Below, piece after piece: positions 36,472-45,530 of a stretch of DNA of 64,000 nt. Source of the stretch: Phormidesmis priestleyi ULC007 (lineage in GTDB: Bacteria > Cyanobacteriota > Cyanobacteriia > Leptolyngbyales > Leptolyngbyaceae); NCBI RefSeq assembly GCF_001895925.1, contig NZ_MPPI01000001.1:314099-378098 (forward strand), given 5' to 3'. The number at the start of each line of letters is the position of its first letter. Position 1 is the stretch's first letter. The notes below the pieces were generated by a model. It searched no databases. It was given only the letters and a program-made list of their open reading frames with translations, and had not been told where the DNA came from. Position numbers and translations under genes: made by a program.

Positions 36472-37893
36472 GTGTTGAATAAAATCTTAATGACGGGGCT
36501 GGCAGCGCTAGCACTGCTGAATGGTCCTTTGATTTCAAGTGCCTTGGCTGCTGATGATCCGATCAAAGCAGCAACAGATGCAGCGGCAGCAGCCCAAGTT
36601 TCGGGAGACACGGCATTCATGCTGATCTCGGCAGCCCTCGTGCTGTTGATGACTCCTGGGCTGGCGTTTTTCTATGGCGGCTTTGTCAGAACGCGCAACG
36701 TCCTCAACACCATGATGATGAGCTTCATCCTCATGGGCATTGTGGGCACCTCCTGGATTTTGTGGGGCTATAGCCTCGCATTTGCACCGGGAAATTCATT
36801 TATTGGCGGCTTGCAGTGGCTGTTCTTAAACGGGGTTGGGCTAGAGACTACCGACTACTTGAAAGGCACTCAACCGGATGCAGTCGTGTCTTACGCGGCT
36901 ACGATTCCTCACCAAACCTTTATGATTTACCAGGCGATGTTCGCCATCATCACCCCGGCGCTGATCTCTGGGGCGATCGTCGAGCGCATTAGCTTCAAGG
37001 CTTACTTCTGGTTCATCGTTCTGTGGTCATCGATTCTTTACCCAATTTTTGCTCACATGGTTTGGGCAAAGGGCGGATTCCTAGGCTTATATGGCGGCAT
37101 CGGTGCTTTAGACTTTGCGGGCGGCACCGTCGTGCATATTAGCTCTGGAGTTTCGGCACTGGTAGCGGCTTGGGTGATTGGTCCTCGCAAAACCTATCCA
37201 AACCAGCCTGCTGCGCCTCACAACGTTCCTTTTATCCTGTTGGGTGCAGGTTTACTGTGGTTTGGCTGGTTTGGCTTTAACGCTGGAAGCGCGTTAGCTT
37301 CTGGCTCTCTAGCAACCGTGGCATTTGTTGCCACCAACACGTCTGCTGCTGCGGCGGCTCTGATGTGGGTAATTTTAGAATGGGTGCTGCGCGGCAAACC
37401 GACGGCGGTTGGCATTGCAACAGGTGCAGTTGCAGGGCTGGTAGGCATTACGCCTGCGGCAGGATTTGTGACTCCAGTGAGTGCAATCTTGATTGGTGCA
37501 ATTACGGCAACGGCTTGCTTCTTTGCCATCAGCTTGAAAGCAAGGCTGCAATTTGACGACTCTTTAGACACCTTTCCGGTTCACGGGATTGGCGGAATCA
37601 CGGGTGCAATTTTGACAGGGATTTTTGCGACCAAGTTAGTCAACTCGGCAGGTGGCGACGGTCTGTTCTACGGCAATCCGGGTCAGTTGGTGACTCAGTT
37701 AATTGCGATCGTGATCACCGTCATCATCGCTGGGGCTGGAACCTTTGTGATTCTTAAAGCGCTCGATGCCACGATCGGGCTGCGAGTCCATCCTGATGTC
37801 GAGCTTCAGGGTGTCGATATCAGCGAACACGGTGAAGAAGGCTACGGCGAGGAACTCTCTCCTGGCTTTAGCTTGACCCGCAGCGAATCTTAA
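36472..37893 (+). CDS. amt: Ammonium transporter (Amt family), second copy
   Basis: About 473 residues from a GTG at 36472, which gives a normal signal peptide (LNKILMTGLAALALLNGPLISSALAA); an in-frame GTG at 36397 would add 25 residues before it and seems less likely. Core motifs: DTAFMLISAALVLLMTPGLAFFYGGFVR, DFAGGTVVHISSGVSALVAAWVIGPRK, LLWFGWFGFNAGSALA, and DDSLDTFPVHGIGGITGAILTGIFA. The C-terminus ends GVDISEHGEEGYGEEL like the first copy, but the two proteins differ clearly elsewhere, so this is an old duplication. The start codon is the main uncertainty. Confidence 0.9.
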   Translation: MLNKILMTGLAALALLNGPLISSALAADDPIKAATDAAAAAQVSGDTAFMLISAALVLLMTPGLAFFYGGFVRTRNVLNTMMMSFILMGIVGTSWILWGYSLAFAPGNSFIGGLQWLFLNGVGLETTDYLKGTQPDAVVSYAATIPHQTFMIYQAMFAIITPALISGAIVERISFKAYFWFIVLWSSILYPIFAHMVWAKGGFLGLYGGIGALDFAGGTVVHISSGVSALVAAWVIGPRKTYPNQPAAPHNVPFILLGAGLLWFGWFGFNAGSALASGSLATVAFVATNTSAAAAALMWVILEWVLRGKPTAVGIATGAVAGLVGITPAAGFVTPVSAILIGAITATACFFAISLKARLQFDDSLDTFPVHGIGGITGAILTGIFATKLVNSAGGDGLFYGNPGQLVTQLIAIVITVIIAGAGTFVILKALDATIGLRVHPDVELQGVDISEHGEEGYGEELSPGFSLTRSES

Positions 37894-37928
37894 AAAGTCT
37901 GGTTTTCGAGAAAGGTGAATTATAACGC

Positions 37929-37980
37929 TCAAAGGCTCCAGATAAGACTCTATGAGAAGAGTTCTATCTGGAGCCTTTGA
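37929..37980. terminator. Strong terminator after second amt gene
   Basis: A perfect 16-bp stem, TCAAAGGCTCCAGATA (37929-37944) with TATCTGGAGCCTTTGA (37965-37980). It separates the transporter from the convergent small genes on the minus strand. Confidence 0.85.
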
Positions 37981-37999
37981 TTAGTTTAAAGGAGAGATC

Positions 38000-38134
38000 T
38001 TATTTCCCTCTGGCTTTTTCTTGCCGTCGTCGGTCGCGCCAATCATTCAAAGTCAGGTAGGCAATTCCACCTGTGACGCTAATCAGCAACACAAATGCGA
38101 CGACTACGAGAACGCTAAATGCTGTTGATTCCAC
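38000..38134 (-). CDS. 44-residue single-helix membrane protein, possibly NdhP-like
   Basis: Starts with GTG and reads MESTAFSVLVVVAFVLLISV then TGGIAYLTLNDWRDRRRQEK and ARGK. One membrane helix and a strongly basic C-terminal tail. It is in tandem with petN, 18 bases after it. Size and tail resemble small subunits of thylakoid complexes; NdhP of NDH-1 is the best guess by size and shape, but I cannot confirm identity. It is not PsbN, PsbX, PetG, PetL or PetM by sequence pattern. Confidence 0.6.
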   Translation of the reverse strand: MESTAFSVLVVVAFVLLISVTGGIAYLTLNDWRDRRRQEKARGK

Positions 38135-38152
38135 AATGCCCCCATGCCTTAG

Positions 38153-38242
38153 TTAGAAGCCGTTACGACCCCAGATCACCATTGAAATTGAGAATGTAAA
38201 CACTGCCAGCATTGAAACCCAGCCCAAAGTCAAAATATCCAT
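38153..38242 (-). CDS. petN: Cytochrome b6f complex subunit VIII
   Basis: 29 residues: [20 protein letters not shown] followed by MVIWGRNGF. This is PetN, the essential smallest subunit of the cytochrome b6f complex, with one helix and the invariant end WGRNG. It precedes the other small membrane protein gene on the same strand. Confidence 0.96.
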   Translation of the reverse strand: MDILTLGWVSMLAVFTFSISMVIWGRNGF

Positions 38243-38330
38243 AGCTTCGATAGTAAAAACATTACGAAAGGATGCTAATCATTATCATAATTCAAAGGCG
38301 TGATAGCTTTACTTTGGGTTTGGGAATTGC

Positions 38331-38786
38331 ATGATGAATGGTGACATGACGTTGGCAGAGCGGATCGAGTCAATCAAAGCTGGAATGGTTGCTTCTCTGT
38401 CGGTGGCGATCGCTTTTTGTGGCGCATCTTTAATCAATCGGCTGATCTTAGCGACTCGGTTTGAGCCGCTGGTAGGGCTGCAAGTGTCTGCGGTCGGGGT
38501 GAGTTTTTTGTTGAGTGGCGCGATCGCGGCGATCGCGGGTGTGTTGTTTGGCATCACTTATCGCTACGTAGTTCGGCAAGACCAAAACTCGCACCTCAAA
38601 TCAGGAGCAGTCTTGGCATTTGGGCTGGTGCGCGGGTTGGCACAAATTGATGTCGGCGTGATGACTCAAGGGAGTTTGTTGCCGTTTGTCGTGCTGGCAC
38701 TAGAAAGTATTTTATTATTTGCGGTGGCTCGTGTAGTGCTCGATCGGGCGATGAGTGATGGGTGGGTTAAACCCTTCAAATCTTGA
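38331..38786 (+). CDS. Membrane protein of unknown function
   Basis: 151 residues with about four hydrophobic segments (GMVASLSVAIAFCGASLINRL, VSAVGVSFLLSGAIAAIAGVLFGITYRY, SGAVLAFGLVRGLAQ, LLPFVVLALESILLFAVARVV). It resembles a conserved cyanobacterial membrane protein, and no functional motif is seen. Two adjacent ATG codons (38331, 38334) could start it, with a third at 38346. Divergent from petN with 88 bases between. Confidence 0.65.
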   Translation: MMNGDMTLAERIESIKAGMVASLSVAIAFCGASLINRLILATRFEPLVGLQVSAVGVSFLLSGAIAAIAGVLFGITYRYVVRQDQNSHLKSGAVLAFGLVRGLAQIDVGVMTQGSLLPFVVLALESILLFAVARVVLDRAMSDGWVKPFKS

Positions 38787-38943
38787 GCAAGGGATTGTAA
38801 TTCAGTTTTGCTTGTTGACCCGAAAGCTCACCCGGAACTCAAGTTCTGGGCTAATAGCCAAAGTCCATTGAAATGGACTGAAATTCTGATTCAGTGTTCT
38901 TCAGAGCACTTTCGCTGTGAGCCAGGAAATTGATTAAAATTTG

Positions 38944-39183
38944 CTTAGGAACGTGGATTTATTAAGGTGTAACTTCTCGCCATCTCCCTAAGGAGCTACG
39001 GTGTACACCACTCTTTGTCGCTGCGTTTGGGTCGGCTTCAGCCCCCTAAATCCCCCATTCTGGGGGACTTTGAGCTAAGACTCTGGTTTCAAAGTCCCTC
39101 ACTCGTGGGGGATTTAGGGGGCAAAAGCCTCGGCGATGACAAATCAGAGGACTTTTACAGGTTATTTAATCCACGATCCTTAG
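38944..39183. mobile_element. MITE-like element, copy 1
   Basis: About 240 bp ending in inverted repeats: CTTAGGAACGTGGATT at the left, matched on the other strand at the right end by CTAAGGATCGTGGATT. Inside is a long hairpin, arms 39041-39073 and 39089-39122, containing CCCCCTAAATCCCCC. The 57368-57601 element is nearly the same sequence. It carries no gene. It lies between the membrane protein gene and the Gln-rich lipoprotein gene, in otherwise featureless intergenic DNA. Confidence 0.8.
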
Positions 39184-39430
39184 TGTCATTCATTAGCGCC
39201 AATGTAAAGTAAAAGTATCCGGGCAATCTGGTTCAGGCGAAAGTGGCAAAAGGCGGTATTTCTCATCCTATTAGTTTCATATTTTCTTGCTCTATTGTAT
39301 ATGGCAAGTCATTTCAGTTATCTCTGCAAAATCTCTTGAAAGGGACGAAAGCTGTATCACAGATTGACTTATCTAAATCACAGCAAGAACTAACTTTGGA
39401 TTCAAAATAACTTACTTCGGGAAACTATTG

Positions 39431-39886
39431 ATGACGGACAAGATGACCCAAGCGATCGCCGCTGGCTTGGCTGGAATTAGCCTGATGGTTACTAGTGCAG
39501 GTTGCTCTCCCACACAGACAAATGTGGCTCAACAGCCAAATGCCACTCAACAGCCAAATGCCACTCAACAGCCAACTGCGGCTCAACAGTTTTCCTGCAC
39601 TGGAGTTAAAGTCAACGGCTGGAACTATGATGCACAATTTCGGAATGGTCGCTTTACACAAATTACCTGGACGCGATCGGGACAGCCAACGCAGGTCTCG
39701 CCACTGACGTTCGATCGCAACAATGAACAAGGACAGCCTATCTACCGAGGATCATTCCAGGGAGCCACTGCAATTTCGCTGGTGGATTTAGGACAAGGCA
39801 ATGTGCGTCCGGGTTCACAAGTCTCAGTCGGAACCGAAGAATGGGGCTGGGCGAGAGGAACCTGTGCGATCGCGAGTGCAGGTTGA
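39431..39886 (+). CDS. Small lipoprotein with Gln/Pro/Asn tandem repeats
   Basis: 151 residues. A signal with lipobox L-M-V-T-S-A-G-C is followed by about three copies of a six-residue unit Q-Q-P-N-A-T, encoded by near-perfect 18-bp repeats (39529-39590). The folded part (FSCTGVKVNGWNYDAQFRNGRFTQITWTRSGQP to the end) has two Cys that may form a disulphide and looks like a small beta domain. Function unknown. ATG at 39431 is immediately after an in-frame TTG. Confidence 0.7.
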   Translation: MTDKMTQAIAAGLAGISLMVTSAGCSPTQTNVAQQPNATQQPNATQQPTAAQQFSCTGVKVNGWNYDAQFRNGRFTQITWTRSGQPTQVSPLTFDRNNEQGQPIYRGSFQGATAISLVDLGQGNVRPGSQVSVGTEEWGWARGTCAIASAG

Positions 39887-40013
39887 ATCTAGCTCGACGG
39901 GCTGGTTTGCCGATCTGCGGCTGACGATGAGCAATAACAATTTTCTGGTGGACTTGACCACAGTCAGCCGCGACAACTGACGCAGGATTTTGAACCGACT
40001 CTTGAGCAGATTG

Positions 40014-40679
40014 TTAAACTGCGAATTCCTCAAAGGTCGCATCGCTGTAGGTCATGGTGCGATCGACCGCCGAAAAAATCTTGTTATTCGTGCGATCGCT
40101 CTTCAAACAACGACAAACCAAGTCAGCAACATCGGCACGATGAATGGTGCCCGCAATTTTAGGATCTTCGGTCAGAACGCCATTCCCAGTCGCGGGTTCA
40201 GATTTCAAACCGCCTGGACGAATGATCGTGTAGGTTAAGCCACTGGCAATTAAATGCTGTTCGGCTTTTTCTTTTTCTGCCAACACTTCTTTTAAAGCCT
40301 CAAATGCCTGGAGCGGCAGAGCGGCGACACTCTCACCACTGCCGATCGAGGTGACTAGAATGAATCGCTTCACCCCAGCTTTGACGGCAGCGTCAATCAA
40401 GTTTTTGTTGCCTGTGTAGTCGGAGCGTTCTCCATCTTGGGGTTTGCCTCCGATCGTGCTGATCACGAGGTCGATCGGGCTTCCTGCCATTGCTTGCTCA
40501 ATTTGTTCGAGATTGAGGGCATCTCCGATCGCCGTTTCAACACCCATTGTCTGCAATTCAGTCGCGATCAATTCTGATCTCAAGAACGCTTTGACTGATG
40601 TGTCTTGGGCAAGCAACCCCTTGAGAATTTCTCGCCCGACTCCCTGACTCGCCCCGGCTAAAAAAACGTGATTTGACAT
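40014..40679 (-). CDS. NAD(P)-binding atypical SDR / NmrA-like protein
   Basis: 221 residues with a Rossmann nucleotide site at the N-terminus (HVFLAGASQGVGREI), DLVISTIGG, FILVTSIGSGES and TIIRPGGLKS. This is the pattern of atypical short-chain dehydrogenases related to the NAD(P)-binding proteins of chloroplasts and cyanobacteria. The substrate is unknown. ATG 40679 follows GAGGTAAC; a longer in-frame start at 40727 lacks such a site. Confidence 0.85.
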   Translation of the reverse strand: MSNHVFLAGASQGVGREILKGLLAQDTSVKAFLRSELIATELQTMGVETAIGDALNLEQIEQAMAGSPIDLVISTIGGKPQDGERSDYTGNKNLIDAAVKAGVKRFILVTSIGSGESVAALPLQAFEALKEVLAEKEKAEQHLIASGLTYTIIRPGGLKSEPATGNGVLTEDPKIAGTIHRADVADLVCRCLKSDRTNNKIFSAVDRTMTYSDATFEEFAV

Positions 40680-40756
40680 CGTTACCTCAACTGCGACACC
40701 GCAACTTACAAATTCAGATCTAGACAATTGATTTTAGGGTTTGCTCAACGATCGTG

Positions 40757-41346
40757 CTATCTCCCCGCCCTCAAAATCAGTTCAGCCGTCAATTGCAGAT
40801 CTGGGAAGGTGGGCGAGTCAACTCGCTCACTACCCCGAAACTCATGAGATTGATAAGCGCCATCTCTGAGGGTCAGCACGGCTACTGCTGCTCTGTCTGG
40901 GTCAATCCGCCAAAATTCAGGAATGCCTCGCCCTGCATACCCTTTGGTTTCTCTATATAGTCGCGGTCATAGTTTTCGCTGCCTGGTTTTCCGGGTGAAA
41001 CGACTTCGATTACCAGCGTTGGAACTGGCATATCTAAACCAAGCAACGCCTGTTTTTGGGTCAAGATTGCGGCGGCTGATGCTTCAGAGTGAACGGTTAG
41101 ATCAGGTTCTCGCGCCGTTGCCTTAGCAGAGATGACCGCGATTTGCTGCTTGTCTCCTACCCGCTCGATCGAGATTCCCATCTGAATGAAGTACACCAGC
41201 AGAAATCTTGCAATCATTGCATTGAGAGGGTTCTCTGGAGCCATTTCAACTAATTCTCCATCAACCAACTCATAACGCCGATCGCTGCCGTCGTCATAGT
41301 TCAAATATTCCTCAAACGTTCTAAATCGTGGTTTTGCTTGCGTCAT
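40757..41346 (-). pseudogene. Uma2-family endonuclease-like gene, frameshifted
   Basis: The first part (41346 to about 40940) reads as an intact Uma2/DUF820 N-terminus: RFRTFEEYLNYDDGSDRRYELVDGELVEM, EPDLTVHSE, LVIEVVSPGKPGSENYDRDYIEKPK. The expected continuation YAGRGIPEFWRIDPDRAAVAVL, to a stop at 40757, is in the next frame. One base is missing near 40938-40945 (+ strand ATACCCTTTGG). Without the shift it would be 196 residues, normal for the family. As read, the protein stops at 40882 with an unrelated tail. Either an old mutation or a sequencing error in a short homopolymer. Confidence 0.8.
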
Positions 41347-41592
41347 GGCATATCTTCCCTACTTTGCCCTTTAACGGGGCTAAGTGCCAACCTAAAACTC
41401 TGAATCTCTCGACTCATTAAAGTTTAGCGAATATTGGTTAGCAACTCTGTAAGATCACTTATTCTTGATTAATAGCGAATTTAGATCGGAAATCAAACCT
41501 GGTTTGGGTAGAGAAAGCCGTCTACTAAAGTTGACAGTCTCTGATTAGATTGAAGTAGACCGATCGTATCTTTGAGTTTATAGGAGTTTGCT

Positions 41593-41976
41593 GTGAACCA
41601 GAACAGCCTCAACAATCTTCAATTAAGTATTACTGGCTTTGGACGCATTTTAACCATTATTGGGTTTGCGTGGCTGCTCGCGGCATTGGGGCTGGGCTGG
41701 TTGGTGAAGTCGTTTTTTGTGCTGCTGGCACTATTGCTGCTTGCGCCAGTGGTCGCGTTTTTGGGCTTTCGCTGGTGGCTTCAGAAAAATATCGTGCAGG
41801 ATGCTTGCCCAGTCTGTCGCTATGAGTTTACGGGTTTTAATGGGGCAGAGATTCAGTGCCCTAACTGCGGAGAAGCGGTGCAGGTTGAGCAAGGGCGCTT
41901 TAAGCGGCTAACGCCTGTGGGCACGATCGATGTCGATGCTGTCGAGGTTTCGGCAACGACGATCGACGACAGCTAA
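41593..41976 (+). CDS. Small membrane protein with zinc-ribbon-like domain
   Basis: 127 residues from a GTG preceded by AGGAG. Two hydrophobic segments (ILTIIGFAWLLAALGLGWL and SFFVLLALLLLAPVVAFLGF) are followed by a four-Cys zinc ribbon, C-P-V-C ... C-P-N-C, and an acidic tail. Unknown function; the zinc domain is probably cytoplasmic. A terminator follows directly. Confidence 0.7.
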   Translation: MNQNSLNNLQLSITGFGRILTIIGFAWLLAALGLGWLVKSFFVLLALLLLAPVVAFLGFRWWLQKNIVQDACPVCRYEFTGFNGAEIQCPNCGEAVQVEQGRFKRLTPVGTIDVDAVEVSATTIDDS

Positions 41977-41991
41977 AGGCAAGTTTTGAAT

Positions 41992-42024
41992 AAAAAAGGT
42001 AGACATCATTGGCTACCTTTTTTG
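41992..42024. terminator. Bidirectional terminator
   Basis: AAAAAAGGTAG and CTACCTTTTTT enclose a 10-base loop, between the zinc-ribbon membrane protein gene and the convergent small membrane protein gene. Confidence 0.85.
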
Positions 42025-42046
42025 TATGTCCAAAATTTTATAGACG

Positions 42047-42364
42047 CTAATCTTCTTCGTCTTCTAAGTGGGCAACGACGATCGCGCAAAAGCCAAATGC
42101 CAACACGATCGGCATGGGTGACTCCAAGAAGTAGCCCGAAGCGGCGGCAACGATCGTGCCGACCATGGCAGATAGACCCCACAACCGTTCGCTGGTGGTA
42201 AGCCCTCTCTCAGCTTTGATGGCTCTTAACACTTTTGTTGGAATGGGGACAGGCATGACTGCGTTAGGAGGAAATGCCCAATAGCTCGATCGCTCCTTAA
42301 ACCAATCTGTCCAGCCGTTTTCTTGGCACCAATCAGAAATCCATTGTTCACAATAATGATTCAT
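42047..42364 (-). CDS. Small protein with one or two membrane helices, unknown function
   Basis: 105 residues. The N-terminal part is Trp- and Glu-rich (HYCEQWISDWCQENGWTDWF), followed by PPNAVMPVPIPTKVLRAIKAERG, then LSAMVGTIVAAASGYFL and IVLAFGFCAIVVAHLE as likely membrane segments. No named family recognised. An in-frame TTG two codons earlier is ignored. Confidence 0.6.
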   Translation of the reverse strand: MNHYCEQWISDWCQENGWTDWFKERSSYWAFPPNAVMPVPIPTKVLRAIKAERGLTTSERLWGLSAMVGTIVAAASGYFLESPMPIVLAFGFCAIVVAHLEDEED

Positions 42365-42613
42365 ATTCAAGTGTGAACTATCACCATTTCATTCAATGAC
42401 CCTAACAAAACTGGTTCTGTGATGACAGTCAAAGACAATAAAGTTTACTCACTCAAGGGTTAGTGTAATCTTTTTTAACTTGCTTCACTGCTTTATAAAT
42501 ATTTCTCGCAGCCATAGCCATGAAATTCTAAGAAGCTTGTTTGATTAATGGAAAACTCATAGATTTTATAGAACTATGGGTTGATAAGAAGCCTTATTAA
42601 TTGAGATACTGCC

Positions 42614-43330
42614 ATGACGATCGATCGATTCTCAGCCAAGTTTTCTAGAAGAACTTTTTTATCTGTCGGAACAGGTGCGATCGCTGCTGGGCTAACGACT
42701 AATTTGCTGATTCCCAGTCAGTCCCTGGCTGCCACGCTAACTGAGAGTGCGATAACAATCTCCGCAGACCAAGCGCTCAAGCTATTAGTCAAAGGCAATC
42801 AGCGCTATGTATTGCACAAGTTGTCTTACCCACACGCCGATCAGAAACGCCTGTTAGAAGTAGCAAACGGACAAACTCCCTTTGCCGTTATTCTGAGTTG
42901 TGCTGACTCGCGCGTGCCCCCCGAACTGGTGTTTGATCAGGGGCTTGGCGACCTATTTGTCGTTCGAGTCGCTGGAAATATTTTAGATAACGCTGTTTTA
43001 GGCAGCATCGAGTATGCGGCTCAAAATTTAAACGTTCCGCTTGTGATGGTGTTGGGGCATGAGCGATGCGGCGCAGTTACAGCAGCCGTCAAGGGCGGGA
43101 AGGTGGCGGCTCACATTGACTCATTGGTGAAAGCCATTCAACCTGCTGTGGAACAGGCTAAGGGCAAGTCGGGCGACTTGTTAGACAATGCAGTTCGAGC
43201 CAATGTGCAACTGGTTGTAGAAAAGATGAGTGTGTCTGAGCCTCTAGCTAGTCTTGTAGAAAACCAGAAACTTAAGATAGTTGGCGGACGCTATGACCTC
43301 GATACAGGCACCGTCGAAATTATTGCCTAG
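42614..43330 (+). CDS. Beta-type carbonic anhydrase with Tat signal
   Basis: 238 residues. The N-terminus has a twin-arginine signal (S-R-R-T-F-L followed by a hydrophobic stretch, cleaved near SLAA), so the enzyme is exported folded to periplasm or lumen. The beta-CA core has zinc ligands Cys and Asp in ILSCADSRVP, and His and Cys in GHERCGAV. It interconverts CO2 and bicarbonate; an extracytoplasmic beta-CA of the EcaB type is the closest functional model. Its 3' end overlaps by 11 bases the convergent DUF6816-like gene. Confidence 0.92.
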   Translation: MTIDRFSAKFSRRTFLSVGTGAIAAGLTTNLLIPSQSLAATLTESAITISADQALKLLVKGNQRYVLHKLSYPHADQKRLLEVANGQTPFAVILSCADSRVPPELVFDQGLGDLFVVRVAGNILDNAVLGSIEYAAQNLNVPLVMVLGHERCGAVTAAVKGGKVAAHIDSLVKAIQPAVEQAKGKSGDLLDNAVRANVQLVVEKMSVSEPLASLVENQKLKIVGGRYDLDTGTVEIIA

Positions 43331-44114
43331 AATCACTGAGACTGTTTGGATCGTCTGCCGGAAGAAATTCTAGACGATAGCGATAAAGGGCAACGGGCGT
43401 TTCTCCTGCCTTGAAATAGTCGGGGTCTTGCGGAGAGAGATAAACTGCTGTGATCTGGTTTGCCTCGATCGCAGACCCTCGTTTATAAGCCGTAGTCGTT
43501 TCAACCTGATTGAGATAAGGCTGAGACGCGCCCCGAAAGACTTGCTGAAAGATTTCTGTGGTGATGAATTGGTCAGCAGCAGGCGTTTCAACCGCTCTGG
43601 CGTTGACGATCGAAACAAGCTGACGATCGCCTCGCAGCAAAGTGATCTGCCGATTGGGAGAACTCGGATCGACTTTGACGGCGAGAACTGCTCGATCGCC
43701 CAGATAAGCTTTGGCTAAATTCAAGCCGTTGAAGGCGCGATCGGCAACCACTTCTGTCTCACCTGACTTGGATTGCAGCGATTTTAAGATACTCGCGATC
43801 GCAGTCTTAACCGATTTCTGCCGCACAAATCGCACATCGAACTCGATCGGCTGATTGAGATAGTCACGATTGCTCTCAAATCCGGGCGTTGTTAAACCGG
43901 GAAGGGGTGCCACTAAATCAACCAGCGTACTCTTGACGCGCCAAGTTCCGGCTAGCCACGCGGGATAAGCTAAGTCTCCTTCGGCGGTTTGTACCGTGGG
44001 TTTGCTCTGCCAGTCAGGAAAAGCGGCGACTCGTTCTGCCAGGGTTTCTGCTTGAGCGGGAGCGCTGCAAAACAGCCAAATTATAGAGAACAGCAGAGAA
44101 CAAATAAAATTCAT
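43320..44114 (-). CDS. Exported conserved protein, DUF6816-like
   Basis: 264 residues with a signal peptide (LLFSIIWLFCSAPAQA). Features LAYPAWLAGTWRVKSTLVDLVAPLPGLTTPGFESNR, a lipocalin-like opening, and VYLSPQDPDYFKAGETPVALYRYRLEFLP at the end. I recall this pattern in cyanobacterial and chloroplast lumen proteins of unknown function. It lies four bases after ispH on the same strand, so both are probably one transcript. Confidence 0.75.
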   Translation of the reverse strand: MNFICSLLFSIIWLFCSAPAQAETLAERVAAFPDWQSKPTVQTAEGDLAYPAWLAGTWRVKSTLVDLVAPLPGLTTPGFESNRDYLNQPIEFDVRFVRQKSVKTAIASILKSLQSKSGETEVVADRAFNGLNLAKAYLGDRAVLAVKVDPSSPNRQITLLRGDRQLVSIVNARAVETPAADQFITTEIFQQVFRGASQPYLNQVETTTAYKRGSAIEANQITAVYLSPQDPDYFKAGETPVALYRYRLEFLPADDPNSLSDSRQ

Positions 44115-44118
44115 TGTT

Positions 44119-45321
44119 CTAAAAAACTGCCGCAGCTTTTAGCTCAAAAATTCTCTCAATCACATCGGCGACGACTTTATCGGGCGTAGACGCGCCAGAC
44201 GTGATGCCAACCACAATTTTGCCGTCAGGAAGCCAGTTTTTGGTGATTTCTAACTCGCGATCGAGCGGCTTGTGTTCAATGCCACTCTTACTAATGCGTT
44301 CGGCGCTGTCGATGTGATAAGAGGGAATCTGGCGATCGATCGCAATCTCTTGCAGGTGTGTCGTGTTAGACGAGTTATAGCCACCGATCACGACCATCAA
44401 ATCGAGTTTTTCATCCACTAGCTCGAACATGGCATCCTGCCGTTCTTGGGTGGCATCGCAAATCGTGTTGAAGCTGAGGAAATGCTGATTAAGCTGATCG
44501 GGACCGTATTTTCGCATCATCGTGTGTTCAAACAGTTTGCCGATTTGCTCGGTTTCGCCCTTGAGCATTGTGGTTTGATTGGCGATGCCGACGCGCTCTA
44601 AGTCACGATCGGGGTCAAAACCCACCGAGATCGATCGCTGAAACTTGGTCAAAAATTCGTCACGATCGCCGCCGTTGAGAATGTAATTGGCGACATACTC
44701 GGCTTCTGCCAAGTTCAAAACGATCAGATAAATTCCGGCAAACGAACTGGTCGCGACTGTTTCTTCGTGGTTATATTTGCCGTGAATAATCGAAGTGTGT
44801 GCGACTTTTTTGTGCTTCTCGACGGTGTTCCAGACTTTAGACACCCACGGACAAGTGGTATCGACGATTTTGCAGCCGCGATCGTTGAGAATCTGCATTT
44901 CTTGAACACTGGCACCAAACGCAGGCAAAATCACCACGTCGCCTGTTCCGACTCCAGAGAAGTCTTTTTCGCCCTCGATCAGCGAGATAAAATGCACGTT
45001 CATCTCTCGCAACCGCTGATTAACTGAGGGATTGTGAATAATCTCATTGGTGATCCAAATCCGCTCGGTGGGGAAGTGTTGGCGAGTTTCATACGCCATC
45101 GCGACCGCACGCTCAACGCCCCAGCAAAACCCAAACGCCTCCGCCAATCGAATCGTGACATCGCCTCGCGTCAGCGTGTATTGACGATCGCGGATCTGCT
45201 GAATCAAATCACTCTGATATTCCGACTCCATGACTCCCGCGACTTCAGTCTCGTGACCAAACCCTTTGCGGTGATAGTTTTCAGAACTGTTGAGCGATCG
45301 CTTAAACGCTTTGGTATCCAT
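44119..45321 (-). CDS. ispH: 4-hydroxy-3-methylbut-2-enyl diphosphate reductase
   Basis: Last enzyme of the MEP pathway, making isopentenyl and dimethylallyl diphosphate for carotenoids, phytol and quinones. 400 residues, the long cyanobacterial/plant form. The three Cys that hold the iron-sulphur cluster are in [23 protein letters not shown] and [11 protein letters not shown]; the catalytic ESTEV-like region is FNTICDATQ...[10 protein letters not shown]. The start is the only ATG upstream; the DUF6816-like gene follows at four bases. Confidence 0.95.
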   Translation of the reverse strand: MDTKAFKRSLNSSENYHRKGFGHETEVAGVMESEYQSDLIQQIRDRQYTLTRGDVTIRLAEAFGFCWGVERAVAMAYETRQHFPTERIWITNEIIHNPSVNQRLREMNVHFISLIEGEKDFSGVGTGDVVILPAFGASVQEMQILNDRGCKIVDTTCPWVSKVWNTVEKHKKVAHTSIIHGKYNHEETVATSSFAGIYLIVLNLAEAEYVANYILNGGDRDEFLTKFQRSISVGFDPDRDLERVGIANQTTMLKGETEQIGKLFEHTMMRKYGPDQLNQHFLSFNTICDATQERQDAMFELVDEKLDLMVVIGGYNSSNTTHLQEIAIDRQIPSYHIDSAERISKSGIEHKPLDRELEITKNWLPDGKIVVGITSGASTPDKVVADVIERIFELKAAAVF

Positions 45322-45530
45322 CCGGTCTTTTCCCTTCAGTGGCGCTATTGGTCTCTTGGTCTCTACTCGTGATCATAAAGCGGTTGGGTAACAGCGGATG
45401 AAATCAAGGGCGAAGGATCAAGTTTTTCTAATAGCAATCTCTATTCCATCCGAAATTTCAAGCTTAGGGGGGAAGTGAACGGATCAGCGTTCGGCTGATA
45501 ATTTTCAGAGTTTAAAGCAGAGATTCTTCA

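Noticed and set aside
39041-39122. Strong hairpin read first as a transcription terminator
   Set aside because: No T-run follows, and the same hairpin is repeated within the second element at 57458-57539, with terminal inverted repeats outside; it is part of a MITE-like element.
39529-39590. Direct repeats resembling a short CRISPR or satellite array
   Set aside because: Repeats are 18 bp, in frame and code for Q-Q-P-N-A-T in a lipoprotein, with no spacers; they are protein repeats.
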